Shown: positions 46,402 to 57,355, counted from the stretch's first letter. The stretch: 64,000 bases of DNA from Chryseobacterium fluminis (GCF_026314945.1 NZ_CP111121.1:4092001-4156000), one strand, 5' to 3'. Translations and numbers: made by a program. The notes: generated by a model not told the origin, from the sequence alone.

Positions 46402-48111
46402 GTGATTAAAAAGCTCCTCTTTTTACTTTTTTCCGGATTTTTTAATTTTCTTCTTTCACAGGAAGCTTCCCTTGATTATTATCAGATCAGGAAAAAATAC
46501 GAGAATCTTGAAGAAAATAATTCACAGGCTTTCCCGTCTTTGCACGCTTATATTAATAAAGCAAAAAAAGAAAAGAACTATGAAAAGCTGGTTCAGGGTT
46601 ATAAGGATGGTGTTTTTTATTCTTACCTGAATGAAGATAAGCTAAAATATGCAGACAGTATTGTCTGGGCTGCAGGGCAGTCTAAAGATGGTGATCTTAA
46701 AATAACGGCCTACCTGGAAAAAGGAATTGTCTACTATTATCATTACAAAAAGTACCAGCTCGCACTTAATGAATATCTTAAGGCTTACGAGTATTCCAAA
46801 AAGACCCAAAATAATTATCTGAAATTCCAGAATCTCTATCATATAGGGGTCGTAAAAAGTTATTTGGGATATTACGAAGAGGCTTCCGTCATTTTCAGAC
46901 AGTGTATCGATTATTACAAAAAAGTATCGGAATCCGATATTCATCCCAATTTAATCTATAATAATAAAAAAGGATACCTGAACAGTCTTCATCAGCTGGT
47001 CATCTGTGAAAGGCATTTGGAGAAATTTAAAGAAGCCGGTCAGAATATCAACAGAGGACTCGCCGAAGCAGGCAATAATCCTGATTATGCGCAGGAAAAA
47101 GCCTATTTTCTGTTATCTAAGGGAATTTCTGAGTATAAAGATGCTCAGTATCAGCTGGCCCTTTCGGATCTGAAACAATCACTCCCTTCCATTAAAAAAA
47201 GCCGGGATTTTGCAAGACTTTCCGTTAACTATTTTTACATTGGCAAGAGCTATCTTGATTTGAAGAACCCTGAAAAATCTATAATTTATTTCAAAAAAGT
47301 AGATTCCATTTTTCAGAAGAATCAGTTCATCTTACCGGAATTAAGGGAGAATTACGAAATTCTGATCAATCACAGCAAAAAAGAAAGTAATAAGGAGCAG
47401 CAGCTGCATTATACAAGCCAGCTCCTGAAAGCGGACAGTATTATTTCTAAAGATTTTATCTATTTGTCCTCTAAGATCCATAAAGAATATGATACCCAGA
47501 CTTTACTGGATGAAAAGAATGAGCTGCAGAAAATTAATTATCTGGGTATCGTCGTGATTACCGTTTTGCTGATCTGGGCAATAGGACTTGTTACTTTACT
47601 GACCAGGCGCCATAAAAAAGCTAAAGACATTCAGCAGAAATATATTCTGATTGAAGAGAAGTTTGCAGAACAGCAACATCCAGATGCGGAAGCAGTCCTT
47701 CCTACTCAAGAAAAGAAAGTGAGTCTGAACGAAGATAAAGTGGAAGAGCTGCTGGGTAAACTGAAAACTTTTGAAGAAAAAGGAGAATTTATTCAGAAAG
47801 GTCTTACCATGGGTAAGCTGGCAACACAGTTGGGTACCAATTCAAACTACCTCTCACAGGTGATCAACGAGCATAAAGGCGTTAATTTTAATAAATATCT
47901 GAGTGAACTGAGAATACGTTATATCACTAATCTACTTTTTGAAGATCCCAAATATCTGAAATATGGGATCGAAGGTCTTGCGCAGGAATGCGGAATTGCC
48001 TCCCGACAAAATTTCTCCGATCTCTTCTTCGAGATCAATGGCATCCGCCCGACAGATTTTATCAAGAAAAGGAAACAGGAACTTGATCAGAAAGGGCGAG
48101 ATCCTATTTGA
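46402..48111 (+). CDS. Membrane TPR sensor with AraC-type DNA-binding domain
   Basis: 569 aa. GTG start at 46402 (an in-frame stop lies just upstream and no ATG is available), giving signal-like KKLLFLLFSGFFNFLLSQ. Residues 40-370 are TPR-like helices (YEYSKKTQNNYLKFQNLYHI, SYLDLKNPEKSIIYFKKVDS). One TM near residue 385 (YLGIVVITVLLIWAIGLVTL). Residues 455-560 hold an HTH AraC domain (LATQLGTNSNYLSQVINEHK, YGIEGLAQECGIASRQNFSD). Periplasmic sensing coupled to a membrane-tethered transcription factor, common in Chryseobacterium. Target unknown. Confidence 0.87.
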   Translation: MIKKLLFLLFSGFFNFLLSQEASLDYYQIRKKYENLEENNSQAFPSLHAYINKAKKEKNYEKLVQGYKDGVFYSYLNEDKLKYADSIVWAAGQSKDGDLKITAYLEKGIVYYYHYKKYQLALNEYLKAYEYSKKTQNNYLKFQNLYHIGVVKSYLGYYEEASVIFRQCIDYYKKVSESDIHPNLIYNNKKGYLNSLHQLVICERHLEKFKEAGQNINRGLAEAGNNPDYAQEKAYFLLSKGISEYKDAQYQLALSDLKQSLPSIKKSRDFARLSVNYFYIGKSYLDLKNPEKSIIYFKKVDSIFQKNQFILPELRENYEILINHSKKESNKEQQLHYTSQLLKADSIISKDFIYLSSKIHKEYDTQTLLDEKNELQKINYLGIVVITVLLIWAIGLVTLLTRRHKKAKDIQQKYILIEEKFAEQQHPDAEAVLPTQEKKVSLNEDKVEELLGKLKTFEEKGEFIQKGLTMGKLATQLGTNSNYLSQVINEHKGVNFNKYLSELRIRYITNLLFEDPKYLKYGIEGLAQECGIASRQNFSDLFFEINGIRPTDFIKKRKQELDQKGRDPI

Positions 48112-48328
48112 GGAATTTATGATGTGGATTAGGTTTATATCAATTAAACTCTATAGGTTTAATCTGAAACAATCAGATATTTTGACTCAAATTGTCTGAT
48201 GACTGTTATCTCTTATTATATTACGACGAGTTTTGTCGTACTCCGTTATTAGCTTTGTACAGATCAATGAAATAGTATTAATAATATATTAATTTTTAAT
48301 AAATCATTATTCAATGATATAAAAAGAC

Positions 48329-48336
48329 TACTTTTG
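48329..48336 (+). promoter_or_regulatory. -7 promoter element of the RHS locus
   Basis: TACTTTTG matches TAnnTTTG, 37 bases before the ATG at 48374. It could drive the run of genes 48374-57157, which have gaps of 7 bases or an overlap. Confidence 0.5.
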
Positions 48337-48373
48337 CGGAAAATTTTAACTAATTAACTGGTAAACTCTACAT

Positions 48374-49933
48374 ATGATAAAATTCTATACGGGTGCATTT
48401 TTCCTATGCACTATTTTAAATTTTTCTGCCCAGGAAGTAATCTGGCAGAAAGATATCAAATCCAACACCCAGGATTTTCTGAGCCAGGTCACTACGACCA
48501 TCGACGGGCAATACTTAATTTCGGGAAGCAGCATTCAGAGCAGTAAACTTCAGGCCGGGGCGGGTAAGCAGAACAGTGGCTACGACTTTCATTTAGTCAA
48601 ACTAAACGAAAAGGGTGAAGAAATCTGGGAAAAATACTTCTCCGGACAGAACCACGATTTTTTGACCGCGACGGTCAATACACAGGAAGGCGGATTTTTA
48701 GTTGCAGGAACTTCGTACAGCAATAAAGGACTGGATAAGAAGGAGGATTCTAAAGGAGGATCAGATTTATGGTTGATCCGGCTAAATGAGTTTGGAGATG
48801 AACTCTGGCAGAAAACCATCGGCACCGCTTCTGATGAAGAAGCGAGAGCGGTGATCCAGACCACCGATTTAGGATTCTTTGTAGCTGGAAACATCCAGAA
48901 CTCAGCCAAAGGGTACGGATCCAAAGATGTTCTGGTGGTAAGACTCGATAAAAATGGCAAAGAACTCTCCCAGCTGATTCTGGGCGGAAAAGGCCTGGAT
49001 GAAGTGGAGAAAATGATTCCGACAAAAGACGGCGGGGCTCTGTTAGGCATTTACTCCAGAAGTACCGTTGGAGGCTCTAAGAAAACCGAAAATTTCGGGG
49101 AAGGCGATTACTGGATCATAAAACTTTCCAAAGACGGAAAAGTAGAATGGGAAAAGAACTTCGGCGGAAAAGAAGATGACCATTTAAGAACCCTGGCACT
49201 GACTTCCAGCGGCTATATCGTTGGAGGAGAATCAAGATCGGAAAGATCGGGAAATAAATCAGTTGGGATCACTGAAGGGACAGATTTATGGTTGATTTCT
49301 TTAAATAACAGGGGAGAAGAAATCTGGCAAAAGTCCTACAACTTTAAAAACAGGGATGTGCTGATGGGAATGAGCGTTATTGAGAAAAAAGAGAAAGGAG
49401 AAAAGAATAAAGACTCTACGACAGGGATTTTATTGGGTGGTTATACGCAGGCGGAAGGCAGGATAGAGGCTGATGATGAAAAATTCTGGATGCTGTATCT
49501 GGATGAGAACGGAAATGAGCAGTGGAGAAAGCATGTGAAAGGTCAGTCTTCTAAAAAAGAGGAAAGGTTATCTGATATTAAGCTCAACCGGGACGGTTCT
49601 ATTATCCTGGCAGGCACCAGCGCCGAGGAATTGGGAAAAGAGAACTGGAAGATTGTAAAGCTGGGTGACAAGCAGATTGATCAGCTCATTGAGAAACAGG
49701 ATATAAAAATCTATCCGAATCCGGTGTCGGATTATGCGTACGTAGAAATCGGGATGAACTTTACAGAAGCGGAAATTGTGGTGTATGATATGGGAGGAAG
49801 GCAGCTGCAGAGTTTAAAAACTAAAAATATGGTGACCAAGATCAATACACAGAATTTGATTCAGGGGGCTTACCTGGTGGTCATAAAAACGGATACGGAT
49901 AAAACGGCGAATGCGAAATTGATTAAGAAATAA
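48374..49933 (+). CDS. T9SS type A sorting-domain beta-propeller protein
   Basis: 519 aa. Signal FYTGAFFLCTILNFSAQ. Seven or so repeats of the DxWLxRLNExGxExWQK type (residues 40-420) form a probable beta-propeller. The C-terminal 75 residues are a T9SS type A domain (IKIYPNPVSDYAYVEIGMNF ... TANAKLIKK). Exported by the T9SS encoded at 31-36 kb. It is 6 bases upstream of the YD-repeat gene, a gene order commonly seen with flavobacterial RHS loci. Confidence 0.9.
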   Translation: MIKFYTGAFFLCTILNFSAQEVIWQKDIKSNTQDFLSQVTTTIDGQYLISGSSIQSSKLQAGAGKQNSGYDFHLVKLNEKGEEIWEKYFSGQNHDFLTATVNTQEGGFLVAGTSYSNKGLDKKEDSKGGSDLWLIRLNEFGDELWQKTIGTASDEEARAVIQTTDLGFFVAGNIQNSAKGYGSKDVLVVRLDKNGKELSQLILGGKGLDEVEKMIPTKDGGALLGIYSRSTVGGSKKTENFGEGDYWIIKLSKDGKVEWEKNFGGKEDDHLRTLALTSSGYIVGGESRSERSGNKSVGITEGTDLWLISLNNRGEEIWQKSYNFKNRDVLMGMSVIEKKEKGEKNKDSTTGILLGGYTQAEGRIEADDEKFWMLYLDENGNEQWRKHVKGQSSKKEERLSDIKLNRDGSIILAGTSAEELGKENWKIVKLGDKQIDQLIEKQDIKIYPNPVSDYAYVEIGMNFTEAEIVVYDMGGRQLQSLKTKNMVTKINTQNLIQGAYLVVIKTDTDKTANAKLIKK

Positions 49934-49939
49934 ATACAA

Positions 49940-52900
49940 ATGAGAAAAATAAAATTAAGTATTTTTTTAGGCTTATATATAGGGATAAGCGCTCAAGACT
50001 TGCCAACAATGAGTGTATTAGAAATAAAATCTCCACAATCTTATGCTTTTGAAAAACATGGGAATGTACCGGTTAATTTATATACAGGAACTTTAGATTT
50101 AAAGATTCCTATTTATTCACTTCCCACAAGTAGCGGGAAAAGTCTGGATGTGTTTATCTCATATGATTCATCTGGATTTTTGCCTCATAAAAAATCTGAT
50201 TATGCAGGAGTAAGTTGGTCACTGCTTGCGGGCGGAAGAATTACCAGAAGCGTTAACAGAATAGCAGATGAATATCTAGGCAATCCTACATCCAATTTAG
50301 GTAATCCTTTTGGGCCCGGGGCAGATCTTAACGGCTTTCTAACGGGTGTCCGATTAAATCCGTATCAAAACAGTCAAGTTTATGATTTGTATGGTGTCGC
50401 GGGTGGACTTAACGGATTAGATTGGAGATTGGGGACTGCTCAAAACGGATATGAAGGCGAGCCTGATACCTTCCACTTTAACGCAATGGGACTTTCTGGA
50501 AAATTTATGGTGGGAAATAATGGTACTGTCTTAGTCGAATCTAATGATCCGAATGTGAAAGTAGATCTGTCTGGATTAGTATCTTATGGAGGTAAACAGT
50601 TTTGCAAGCCTCCCAACGAGACTATTGTGATTACCGACGGGCAAGGTAACAAATACTACTTTGGAGGAGATTTTTCCAAATATGAAATTGGATATTTGCT
50701 AAAATCACCAGGGCTGCATAAAGATAACCGATTTGAAAGCTTTCCTTATATTAATTCATTCAGTCTTGCTAAAATAGAGTTTACTAATGGGCAAATCGTA
50801 ACTTTTGATTATGCGGCAGACACTTTGAATAATATTTTTTGTAATCTGACCACCAGTTCAATAAATCTTAAAGCAAATGCTAAAGTACTCAACTTTGAGG
50901 GATATTTTCAGGATGGAACAAGCTATGGAGAGTGGCAGAATTGTCCAGGAGGAATAGGATGTGAATATGTATCAAATAATTCACCCAGTAATACGGAAAA
51001 TTTTATATTAACGAAACGATCTCTGTTAGAGTCTATAAAATATGAAGGTAATGAAATTAAAATCAATTATAAGGACACTGGCTATCCTATTAAACATTAT
51101 GAAGGAGTATCCAATTCGTTGGAATTCAATGAATATGTGCTAGATAATATTCAGGTTTTGAATAATAGCCAACTAATTCAAAATACAGTATTTGCCTATG
51201 ATGATCTTGGAGGAGTAAATAAAAGGCCATTTTTAAAAACGATTACAGAAACTAAAAGCAACAGAGTATATAGTTTTGAATATTTTAATACAACAAACTT
51301 ACCTAAATACATAACGAAAGGTCTAGATCATTGGGGATATTGGAATGGTAGGGATGGAAATACGAGCCTATCACCATTTGATACTTACGACTTTACAACC
51401 GGGGATTATACATTAAACAATACGTTCAGAGATACGGAAATTCAAAAGCACAATGTTGGAATGCTGAGTAAAATCATCTATCCTACAAAAGGGTATTCCA
51501 CTTTTGAATATGAACCTAATTTTTATGGGAAAAGAATTGAAAGAAATTCAGGAAGTGCTTTTTTACCAACTTTGACTAATAATGCGGGGGTAGTAGGAGG
51601 TGCGAGGATTCACAGACAGTATGATTATTCTGAAAATGGAGGGATTATTAATGATAAAACTTATAAATACACCACTACAGTAAACGGAGCCATTTCGTCA
51701 GGGATTCTTATGAACTGGCCACGATATATGTATTATATAGAATATTCAGGGCCGGGCTTCATTCAAAAGGTAATGAACAGATCCAGCTCCAATGTTCAGC
51801 AAAATAGTTTGGATAGCTATAATGTAGGATATCAGAGAGTTTATGAGATTAATTCAGGAAAAGGTTACACAGAATATAATTTCACTAACTATGAAGATTA
51901 TCCTGACATTTTGAATCCTGATTCTGGAAATATTAGAAATTATTTCATAATAAATCCAAATATGGGAACCTATCAAGCTTCCCCCGAAAATTTATATAAA
52001 AATTTCAGAAATCTATATGGGATTGACAGAAGCATTTTAAGAGGAAAGCTAAAATCTGAGATTATATATCCTGAAAGTTCAGCAAATCCATTAAAAAAAA
52101 CAGAGCATATCTATAACGACAATATTGATTACAATCCGAATACTTCTCAGGATAATAATAATTATGTAACTCTAAACCATCAAACAGGATATTGGGTGCA
52201 GGGATATAAGAGATATTTAAACACCTCTGCTATTAAAAAGAAAATTGTCACTGATTTTTTAAACAACAACCCTATTGCAACTATAACGGATTATTCTTAC
52301 AATAGTAGTAATCATTTAAATCTTACAAAAGAAAACATAGTTCTGTCTGATAACTCTGAATTAATTAAAAATTATTTATACGCGCAGGATTCTAATAGTT
52401 CAAATGCTTTGATGGCTTCGAAGAATGTGGTGGGAATTCCAATAATTATCGAGGCTAAAAAAGATAATAAAGTCATTTCTAAATCTGAAACAATTTACCC
52501 TACTTCTGTACCCACGGCCCAAACAGGAACTCTCGTATTGCCATTATCCTCAAAATCTTTTGACCTTCAAAGTCCAGCGTCTGCGACCACAGAAGTTATC
52601 TATGATCAGTACGATTCAAAAGGGAATATCCTTCAGTACACCACCAAAGATGGTATTTCCACTACCATCATCTGGGGGTATAACGGAACGCAGCCTATTG
52701 CTAGGATTGAAGGAGCCAAGCTATCCGATATCCCGCAATCTGCTATCGATGCTATTGTTAGTGCATCTGTAACTGACGCGCAGCAGGGAACAACTGCTTC
52801 TGATGAAAGTTTAATCGCAGCGTTACATACTTTTAGAACGAGTTTATCCGCTTACTAGATTACAACCTATACCTACGATCCTTTGATCGGGGTAAGAAGC

Positions 52901-53026
52901 ATCACGCCACCCTCAGGAGTCCGTGAAGTTTATCTTTATGATACAGCAAATAGACTGAAAGAAGTAAGAGAAAACAATGAAGCAGGCAGGCTGTTAAAAG
53001 AATTCAAATACAATTATAAAAACTAA
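49940..53026 (+). pseudogene. YD-repeat/RHS-like secreted protein interrupted by an amber codon
   Basis: The first frame encodes 972 aa: signal IFLGLYIGISAQ, then a large beta-rich secreted protein (KSPQSYAFEKHGNVPVNLYT, GVSWSLLAGGRITRSVNRIA) and, late, YD-repeat words (YDQYDSKGNILQYTTKDGIS, WGYNGTQPIARIEGAKLSD). At 52856-52858 TAG replaces what should be CAG (SAYQITTYTYDPLIG), after which the same frame runs open to TAA at 53024 with ITTYTYDPLIGVRSITPPSG, i.e. the normal continuation. A single C-to-T change or sequencing error. The short form ends in the middle of a repeat, so the protein may be inactive. It sits 6 bases after the T9SS gene and 7 before the RHS gene. Confidence 0.8.
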
Positions 53027-53033
53027 AAACACG

Positions 53034-56000
53034 ATGAAAAAAATATTAATCCCGATAGGAGCACTGCTTCTATCCAATATCATGTACGGTCAGTTATCTC
53101 CGACAGAAAACTATGTATACAGCAAAACGTATTTAGATTACAACGGAGCTACTCCTGTCAAAACCTCAGAAACCGTCCAGTATTTCGATGGCCTGGGACG
53201 GCCAAAACAGATCGTGAATGTCAAAGCCTCACCACAGGGAAAAGATGTGGTGACCCATATTGAATATGACGGATTCGGAAGGCAGACCAAAGACTATCTT
53301 CCCATCCCACAATCCCAAACCTTAAACGGCGCTATTTTCCCGACGCCACTGGCCAACGCTTCTGCGTCTTACGGCTCAGAAAAGATCTATGCGGAAAAGA
53401 TTTTGGAAAACTCTCCGTTAGACCGTATTCAGCAGCAGATCCAGGTGGGAACGGACTGGAGCAACAAGCCGGTGAAATTCGATTATGATGCCAATGCAGT
53501 AGCCGATGAAGTGTTCAAATATACCACCACAACCACCTGGGAAAATAATGCCACCAGATCCACGATCAGTTATACCGGAAATTACGGAGCCAACCAGCTG
53601 TATAAAAATACGGTCACCGATGAAGACGGAAACAAAACCATTGAATTTAAAAACGGTCAGGGCCAGGTCGTTTTAGTCAGAAAAATCAACGGAACCGAAA
53701 AAGTTGACACCTATTATGTATACAATGAGTATAATCAGCTGGCATTTGTGATCCCTCCGAAAGCAGCCGTAGCTACAGACCTCAACACTGTTATGGATGA
53801 TCTCTGTTACCAGTACCGGTACGACGGCAGGGCAAGACTCGTGGAAAAGAAAGTCCCGGGAAAAGGTTGGGAACATCTGGTGTATGATAAAGCGGATCGT
53901 CTGATTTTTACGCAGGATGCTGTAATGCGTGCTGACGGGAAATGGCTTTTTACCAAGTATGACTCGTTTGGAAGACCTATTATTACAGGACGAGTTTCGG
54001 GAACCGACCGAAACGATATGCAGACTGCCATTGGGAATGCTACCATTCTTACCGAGCGCAGAGATGCTGCCGGTTTTACAAAAAACGGGATGCAGATCTA
54101 TTATTCCAATGACAGCTTCCCGTATTTTGATACAGCGCTCACAGTTACTTATTATGATACGTATCCTGCCGGTTCACCTGCTGTCACCAATGTGTTCTCA
54201 CAGGAGCTTTTAACCGACAACCATTCCAATACGGTATCCACAAAAGGGTTACCGGTAGCCAGTTATATCAAAAATATTGAAGACGACATCTGGACCAAAA
54301 TCTACACCTGGTATGATACCAAAGGAAGAAGTATAGGCTCAAGGAGCGATAATCATCTGGGAGGCTATACGGTGGTCAATCATAAACTTGATTTTGCTGG
54401 TGCTGTCCTTCAGACCAATACCTATCATAAAAGACTGGCGGGTGATCCCGAAACCGGTATTGCGGAAGTCTTTGAATACGATCATCAGAACAGGGTAAAA
54501 AAACACTGGCATTACGTAGGCAATAACCCAGGGGAATTACTGGCTGAAAACACGTACAACGAACTTTCCCAGCTGGCCAATAAAAAAGTAGGGAATAATC
54601 TTCAGAGCATTGATTATGCGTATAACATCCGGGGATGGATGACCCAGATCAATGATCCTTCCAATTTGGGCAATGATCTGTTTGGCTATAAGATCAATTA
54701 CAACCATGTTGAAGGTTTGGAGAATCCGAATACCGATTTTATGGATCTAAAAGTAAAGCCTAAATACAATGGAAATATCGCTGAAGTATCCTGGAAAACC
54801 TTAACGGAAGATAATGAGCCTTTAAAAAGGTATGGTTATGTGTATGACGATTTAAACCGGTTATCAGCAGGATTTTACCAGAAACAGGGTGCTGAGTCGG
54901 CGCGTGAATATTTTGAAAGACTGGAGTATGATCTGAATGGAAACATAAAAAGACTGCAAAGATCTGAAGGGCTGGTGTCAGGAAATACCGCTTTAATGAT
55001 TGATAACCTGAAATATGATTATGCAGGCAACAAGCTCACAAAAGTAACAGAAGAACAGATCGGCAACAGTTTAGGATATCCTTATTTTGCCACTCCAAAT
55101 TCAATGGGTTATGATGATAATGGAAATATGACCAGTCATCCGGACAAGGGAATTTCAAAAATAAACTATAACTTTTTAAATCTTCCGGATAACATCAGTG
55201 TAAGACCGGGTACGAAAACGGCAAATACCAGCCGCTTAACGTATAGAGCAGATGGTGTTAAGGTTTCGAAGATATTCAGTACCAATGCGGGAGGATCGGT
55301 AACAAACACGGGTTATTTAGATGGCTTCCAGTACAGTTTTTACACAGGATCAGTAGGAACAATAAATCCGTCAGGGTTACAGTTTGTCCCGACTTCCGAA
55401 GGATATTATGATTTTATAAATAATTCTTATATTTACCATTATACTGACCATTTAGGAAATGTAAGATTAAGCTATACCGATACGAATAAAGATGGGATTA
55501 TTCAACCGAGGCAATATAAAGTCCAGCAATGTGACGGACCGAATAATCCACCCTTTGAGATTCCCAATTGTGTAGACTATTATAAGCCGGGCGAGATTAT
55601 GGAAGTTAATAATTATTATCCGTTTGGTTTACTGCATAATTATACACTGACTACCCAGAATGCATATCAGTACAAGTATAATGGGAAGGAGTTACAGGAA
55701 ACAGGAATGTATGATTATGGAGCGAGGATGTATATGCCGGATTTGGGAAGATGGGGTGTTGTGGATCCTTTAAGTGAAAAGGGACATAATTTTTCTCCTT
55801 ACAGTTATGCTATCAATAATCCGATACGTTTTATTGATCCCGATGGTTTATGGATTAGTATTTTTGATGGAAATAATCAGTATCGATATTCTAATGGACA
55901 AACTCAACATCAAGTAAACGGAAAATGGCAAGCAATTGATTCAAGCGTAACTTTATCAGATAACGTAATAGGAATTGTTGCAGGTTTGTCAGCATTAGAA

Positions 56001-56564
56001 AGTGGCGGAGATACAGGAAAAGAGTTAGTTTCTTATTTTGATAATGCAGATCATAATGTAAGTCTTGTATATGAAAAAGGCAGTATGGAGGCGGGAATCG
56101 AAAAGTCTGATCCTATAAAATTAGACCCAAAAATGTCAAGAAAGCTTCCACAAACAAATGGATTTCAGGAATCCCCATTCTTCGTAAATCTTGGGCATGA
56201 ATTAGGGCACAAAATGGATCCTAATAAATATGCTTTATTCGGAAGCTGGACAGATCCAACAATAAGTGCAAGTGAAATTTATGCAAGTCATATAGAAAAT
56301 AAGATCAGAGCAGAAAATGGATTACCATTGAGAGTTTCCTATGGAATTAATTTGAATAATAAAGTTGCTAATGGTGTAGATCCTAGAACAATGCTCATTG
56401 ATAGTACAGGCAACAGTGTGTATTACAATAATTATGGGAAAAATATTCGCTTTGACATGAAAGCAGGTGACCTATTTAATGCTTATCTTGATTGTATAGG
56501 ATGCGGAAAGCCTTTGACAAACAGGTTCAATTATTATAATAACGTAAAAAAACAAAAAAAATGA
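53034..56564 (+). CDS. RHS-repeat toxin with M91/zincin-like metallopeptidase tip
   Basis: 1176 aa. Signal IPIGALLLSNIMYGQ, then DUF6443-like and many YD repeats to residue about 880, RHS core YNGKELQETGMYDYGARMYM and INNPIRFIDPDG (DPDG at 935-938). Past that, the variable tip carries HELGH (His1055, Glu1056, His1059) with Glu1081 in SEIYASHIENKIRAENGLPL, the pattern of M91 (NleD-type) effector peptidases common in RHS tips. Metalloprotease toxin delivered to competitors is the inference; the route (T9SS or other) is not shown. The immunity gene overlaps its stop. Confidence 0.9.
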   Translation: MKKILIPIGALLLSNIMYGQLSPTENYVYSKTYLDYNGATPVKTSETVQYFDGLGRPKQIVNVKASPQGKDVVTHIEYDGFGRQTKDYLPIPQSQTLNGAIFPTPLANASASYGSEKIYAEKILENSPLDRIQQQIQVGTDWSNKPVKFDYDANAVADEVFKYTTTTTWENNATRSTISYTGNYGANQLYKNTVTDEDGNKTIEFKNGQGQVVLVRKINGTEKVDTYYVYNEYNQLAFVIPPKAAVATDLNTVMDDLCYQYRYDGRARLVEKKVPGKGWEHLVYDKADRLIFTQDAVMRADGKWLFTKYDSFGRPIITGRVSGTDRNDMQTAIGNATILTERRDAAGFTKNGMQIYYSNDSFPYFDTALTVTYYDTYPAGSPAVTNVFSQELLTDNHSNTVSTKGLPVASYIKNIEDDIWTKIYTWYDTKGRSIGSRSDNHLGGYTVVNHKLDFAGAVLQTNTYHKRLAGDPETGIAEVFEYDHQNRVKKHWHYVGNNPGELLAENTYNELSQLANKKVGNNLQSIDYAYNIRGWMTQINDPSNLGNDLFGYKINYNHVEGLENPNTDFMDLKVKPKYNGNIAEVSWKTLTEDNEPLKRYGYVYDDLNRLSAGFYQKQGAESAREYFERLEYDLNGNIKRLQRSEGLVSGNTALMIDNLKYDYAGNKLTKVTEEQIGNSLGYPYFATPNSMGYDDNGNMTSHPDKGISKINYNFLNLPDNISVRPGTKTANTSRLTYRADGVKVSKIFSTNAGGSVTNTGYLDGFQYSFYTGSVGTINPSGLQFVPTSEGYYDFINNSYIYHYTDHLGNVRLSYTDTNKDGIIQPRQYKVQQCDGPNNPPFEIPNCVDYYKPGEIMEVNNYYPFGLLHNYTLTTQNAYQYKYNGKELQETGMYDYGARMYMPDLGRWGVVDPLSEKGHNFSPYSYAINNPIRFIDPDGLWISIFDGNNQYRYSNGQTQHQVNGKWQAIDSSVTLSDNVIGIVAGLSALESGGDTGKELVSYFDNADHNVSLVYEKGSMEAGIEKSDPIKLDPKMSRKLPQTNGFQESPFFVNLGHELGHKMDPNKYALFGSWTDPTISASEIYASHIENKIRAENGLPLRVSYGINLNNKVANGVDPRTMLIDSTGNSVYYNNYGKNIRFDMKAGDLFNAYLDCIGCGKPLTNRFNYYNNVKKQKK

Positions 56565-57157
56565 GAATCTTTTTAATAAGTACTGTTTTACTTCTTGGTA
56601 ACTCCTGTCAAGCACAAAATAACCAAATTTCACAATCAGATATTGCTTCTTTTTTTAAAATAGATGGTAAGGAAATTAAAAATTGTCAAAGAGAAAGTGA
56701 AGAACTTAAAAAGCAAAAAATTGACAAAATAACAATTAATACTGTACAAGATGCTTGCATTGCTAGATATGAACACTTTAATTTTTATAGAGAAAACACC
56801 CTAAAGATGTTAGAAAAAATTCCAAAAGAAAAAGATTTTGTAATTATTAACTACATCAATGATAACTCAATGATACCTCACAGTACAAAGACAATATTAA
56901 ATTTTGAAAATAATTATTTTGGTTTTAAACATTATTATAATTATGAAAATGATAAGTTTATTGAAAAAAATGAGAAATTTGAAGTTAATAAATCTGACAT
57001 AGAAAATATTCAGAAAATTGATGAATATTTAAAAACGGGTCAATCTCAATATGTTGATATGAAAAGCGCTGGATTGATAGGTAATAATGCACATTGGCAT
57101 ATTGTTGCAAGAAATAATGGAAAAGTTAGAATGATTGAATTGTTTAGAATAAAATAA
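56561..57157 (+). CDS. Probable immunity lipoprotein for the RHS metallopeptidase
   Basis: 198 aa. Its ATG overlaps the RHS stop as ATGA, a strong sign of translational coupling. The opening MRIFLISTVLLLGNSC (Cys16) is a lipobox, so the product would be lipid anchored in the periplasm. Lys/Asn/Ile-rich and AT-rich compared with the RHS gene. Location directly after the toxin tip and export to the toxin's likely site both support an immunity role. No family is recognised. Confidence 0.65.
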   Translation: MRIFLISTVLLLGNSCQAQNNQISQSDIASFFKIDGKEIKNCQRESEELKKQKIDKITINTVQDACIARYEHFNFYRENTLKMLEKIPKEKDFVIINYINDNSMIPHSTKTILNFENNYFGFKHYYNYENDKFIEKNEKFEVNKSDIENIQKIDEYLKTGQSQYVDMKSAGLIGNNAHWHIVARNNGKVRMIELFRIK

Positions 57158-57220
57158 TCCTCGCTATCACACGATTTTATCGTGTGGCAGATAAGCGTAA
57201 ACCCTGCCAATTGCGAGGGT
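57157..57220 (+). other. Nested inverted repeats after the immunity gene
   Basis: CCTCGC (57159-57164) can pair with GCGAGG (57213-57218), enclosing a hairpin CACACGAT/ATCGTGTG (57168-57175/57179-57186) and a weaker GGCAG/CTGCC pair. This would fold as a three-way junction. Its role, terminator or recombination site, is not clear. Confidence 0.4.
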
Positions 57221-57223
57221 ATT

Positions 57224-57275
57224 TATCAATATAAGTGTAACGGAAAAGAATTGCAGGAAACGGAATGTATGATTA
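57224..57275 (+). pseudogene. RHS core fragment
   Basis: Reads YQYKCNGKELQET then goes out of frame near ECMIN. It matches the intact RHS core wording YQYKYNGKELQETGMYDY, with substitutions and a deletion. A relic of another RHS gene end. Confidence 0.7.
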
Positions 57276-57355
57276 ACTTCCTAGACATTAGAAAGTAAAA
57301 CTATTTTTAAATATACTTTCAGAAAATTTCCTTAGTATTTAATTAAAATGACAAA

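Noticed and set aside
52856-52858. TAG read as Gln through an alternative code
   Set aside because: Hundreds of other genes here end in normal stops and nothing suggests recoding; error or mutation is simpler.
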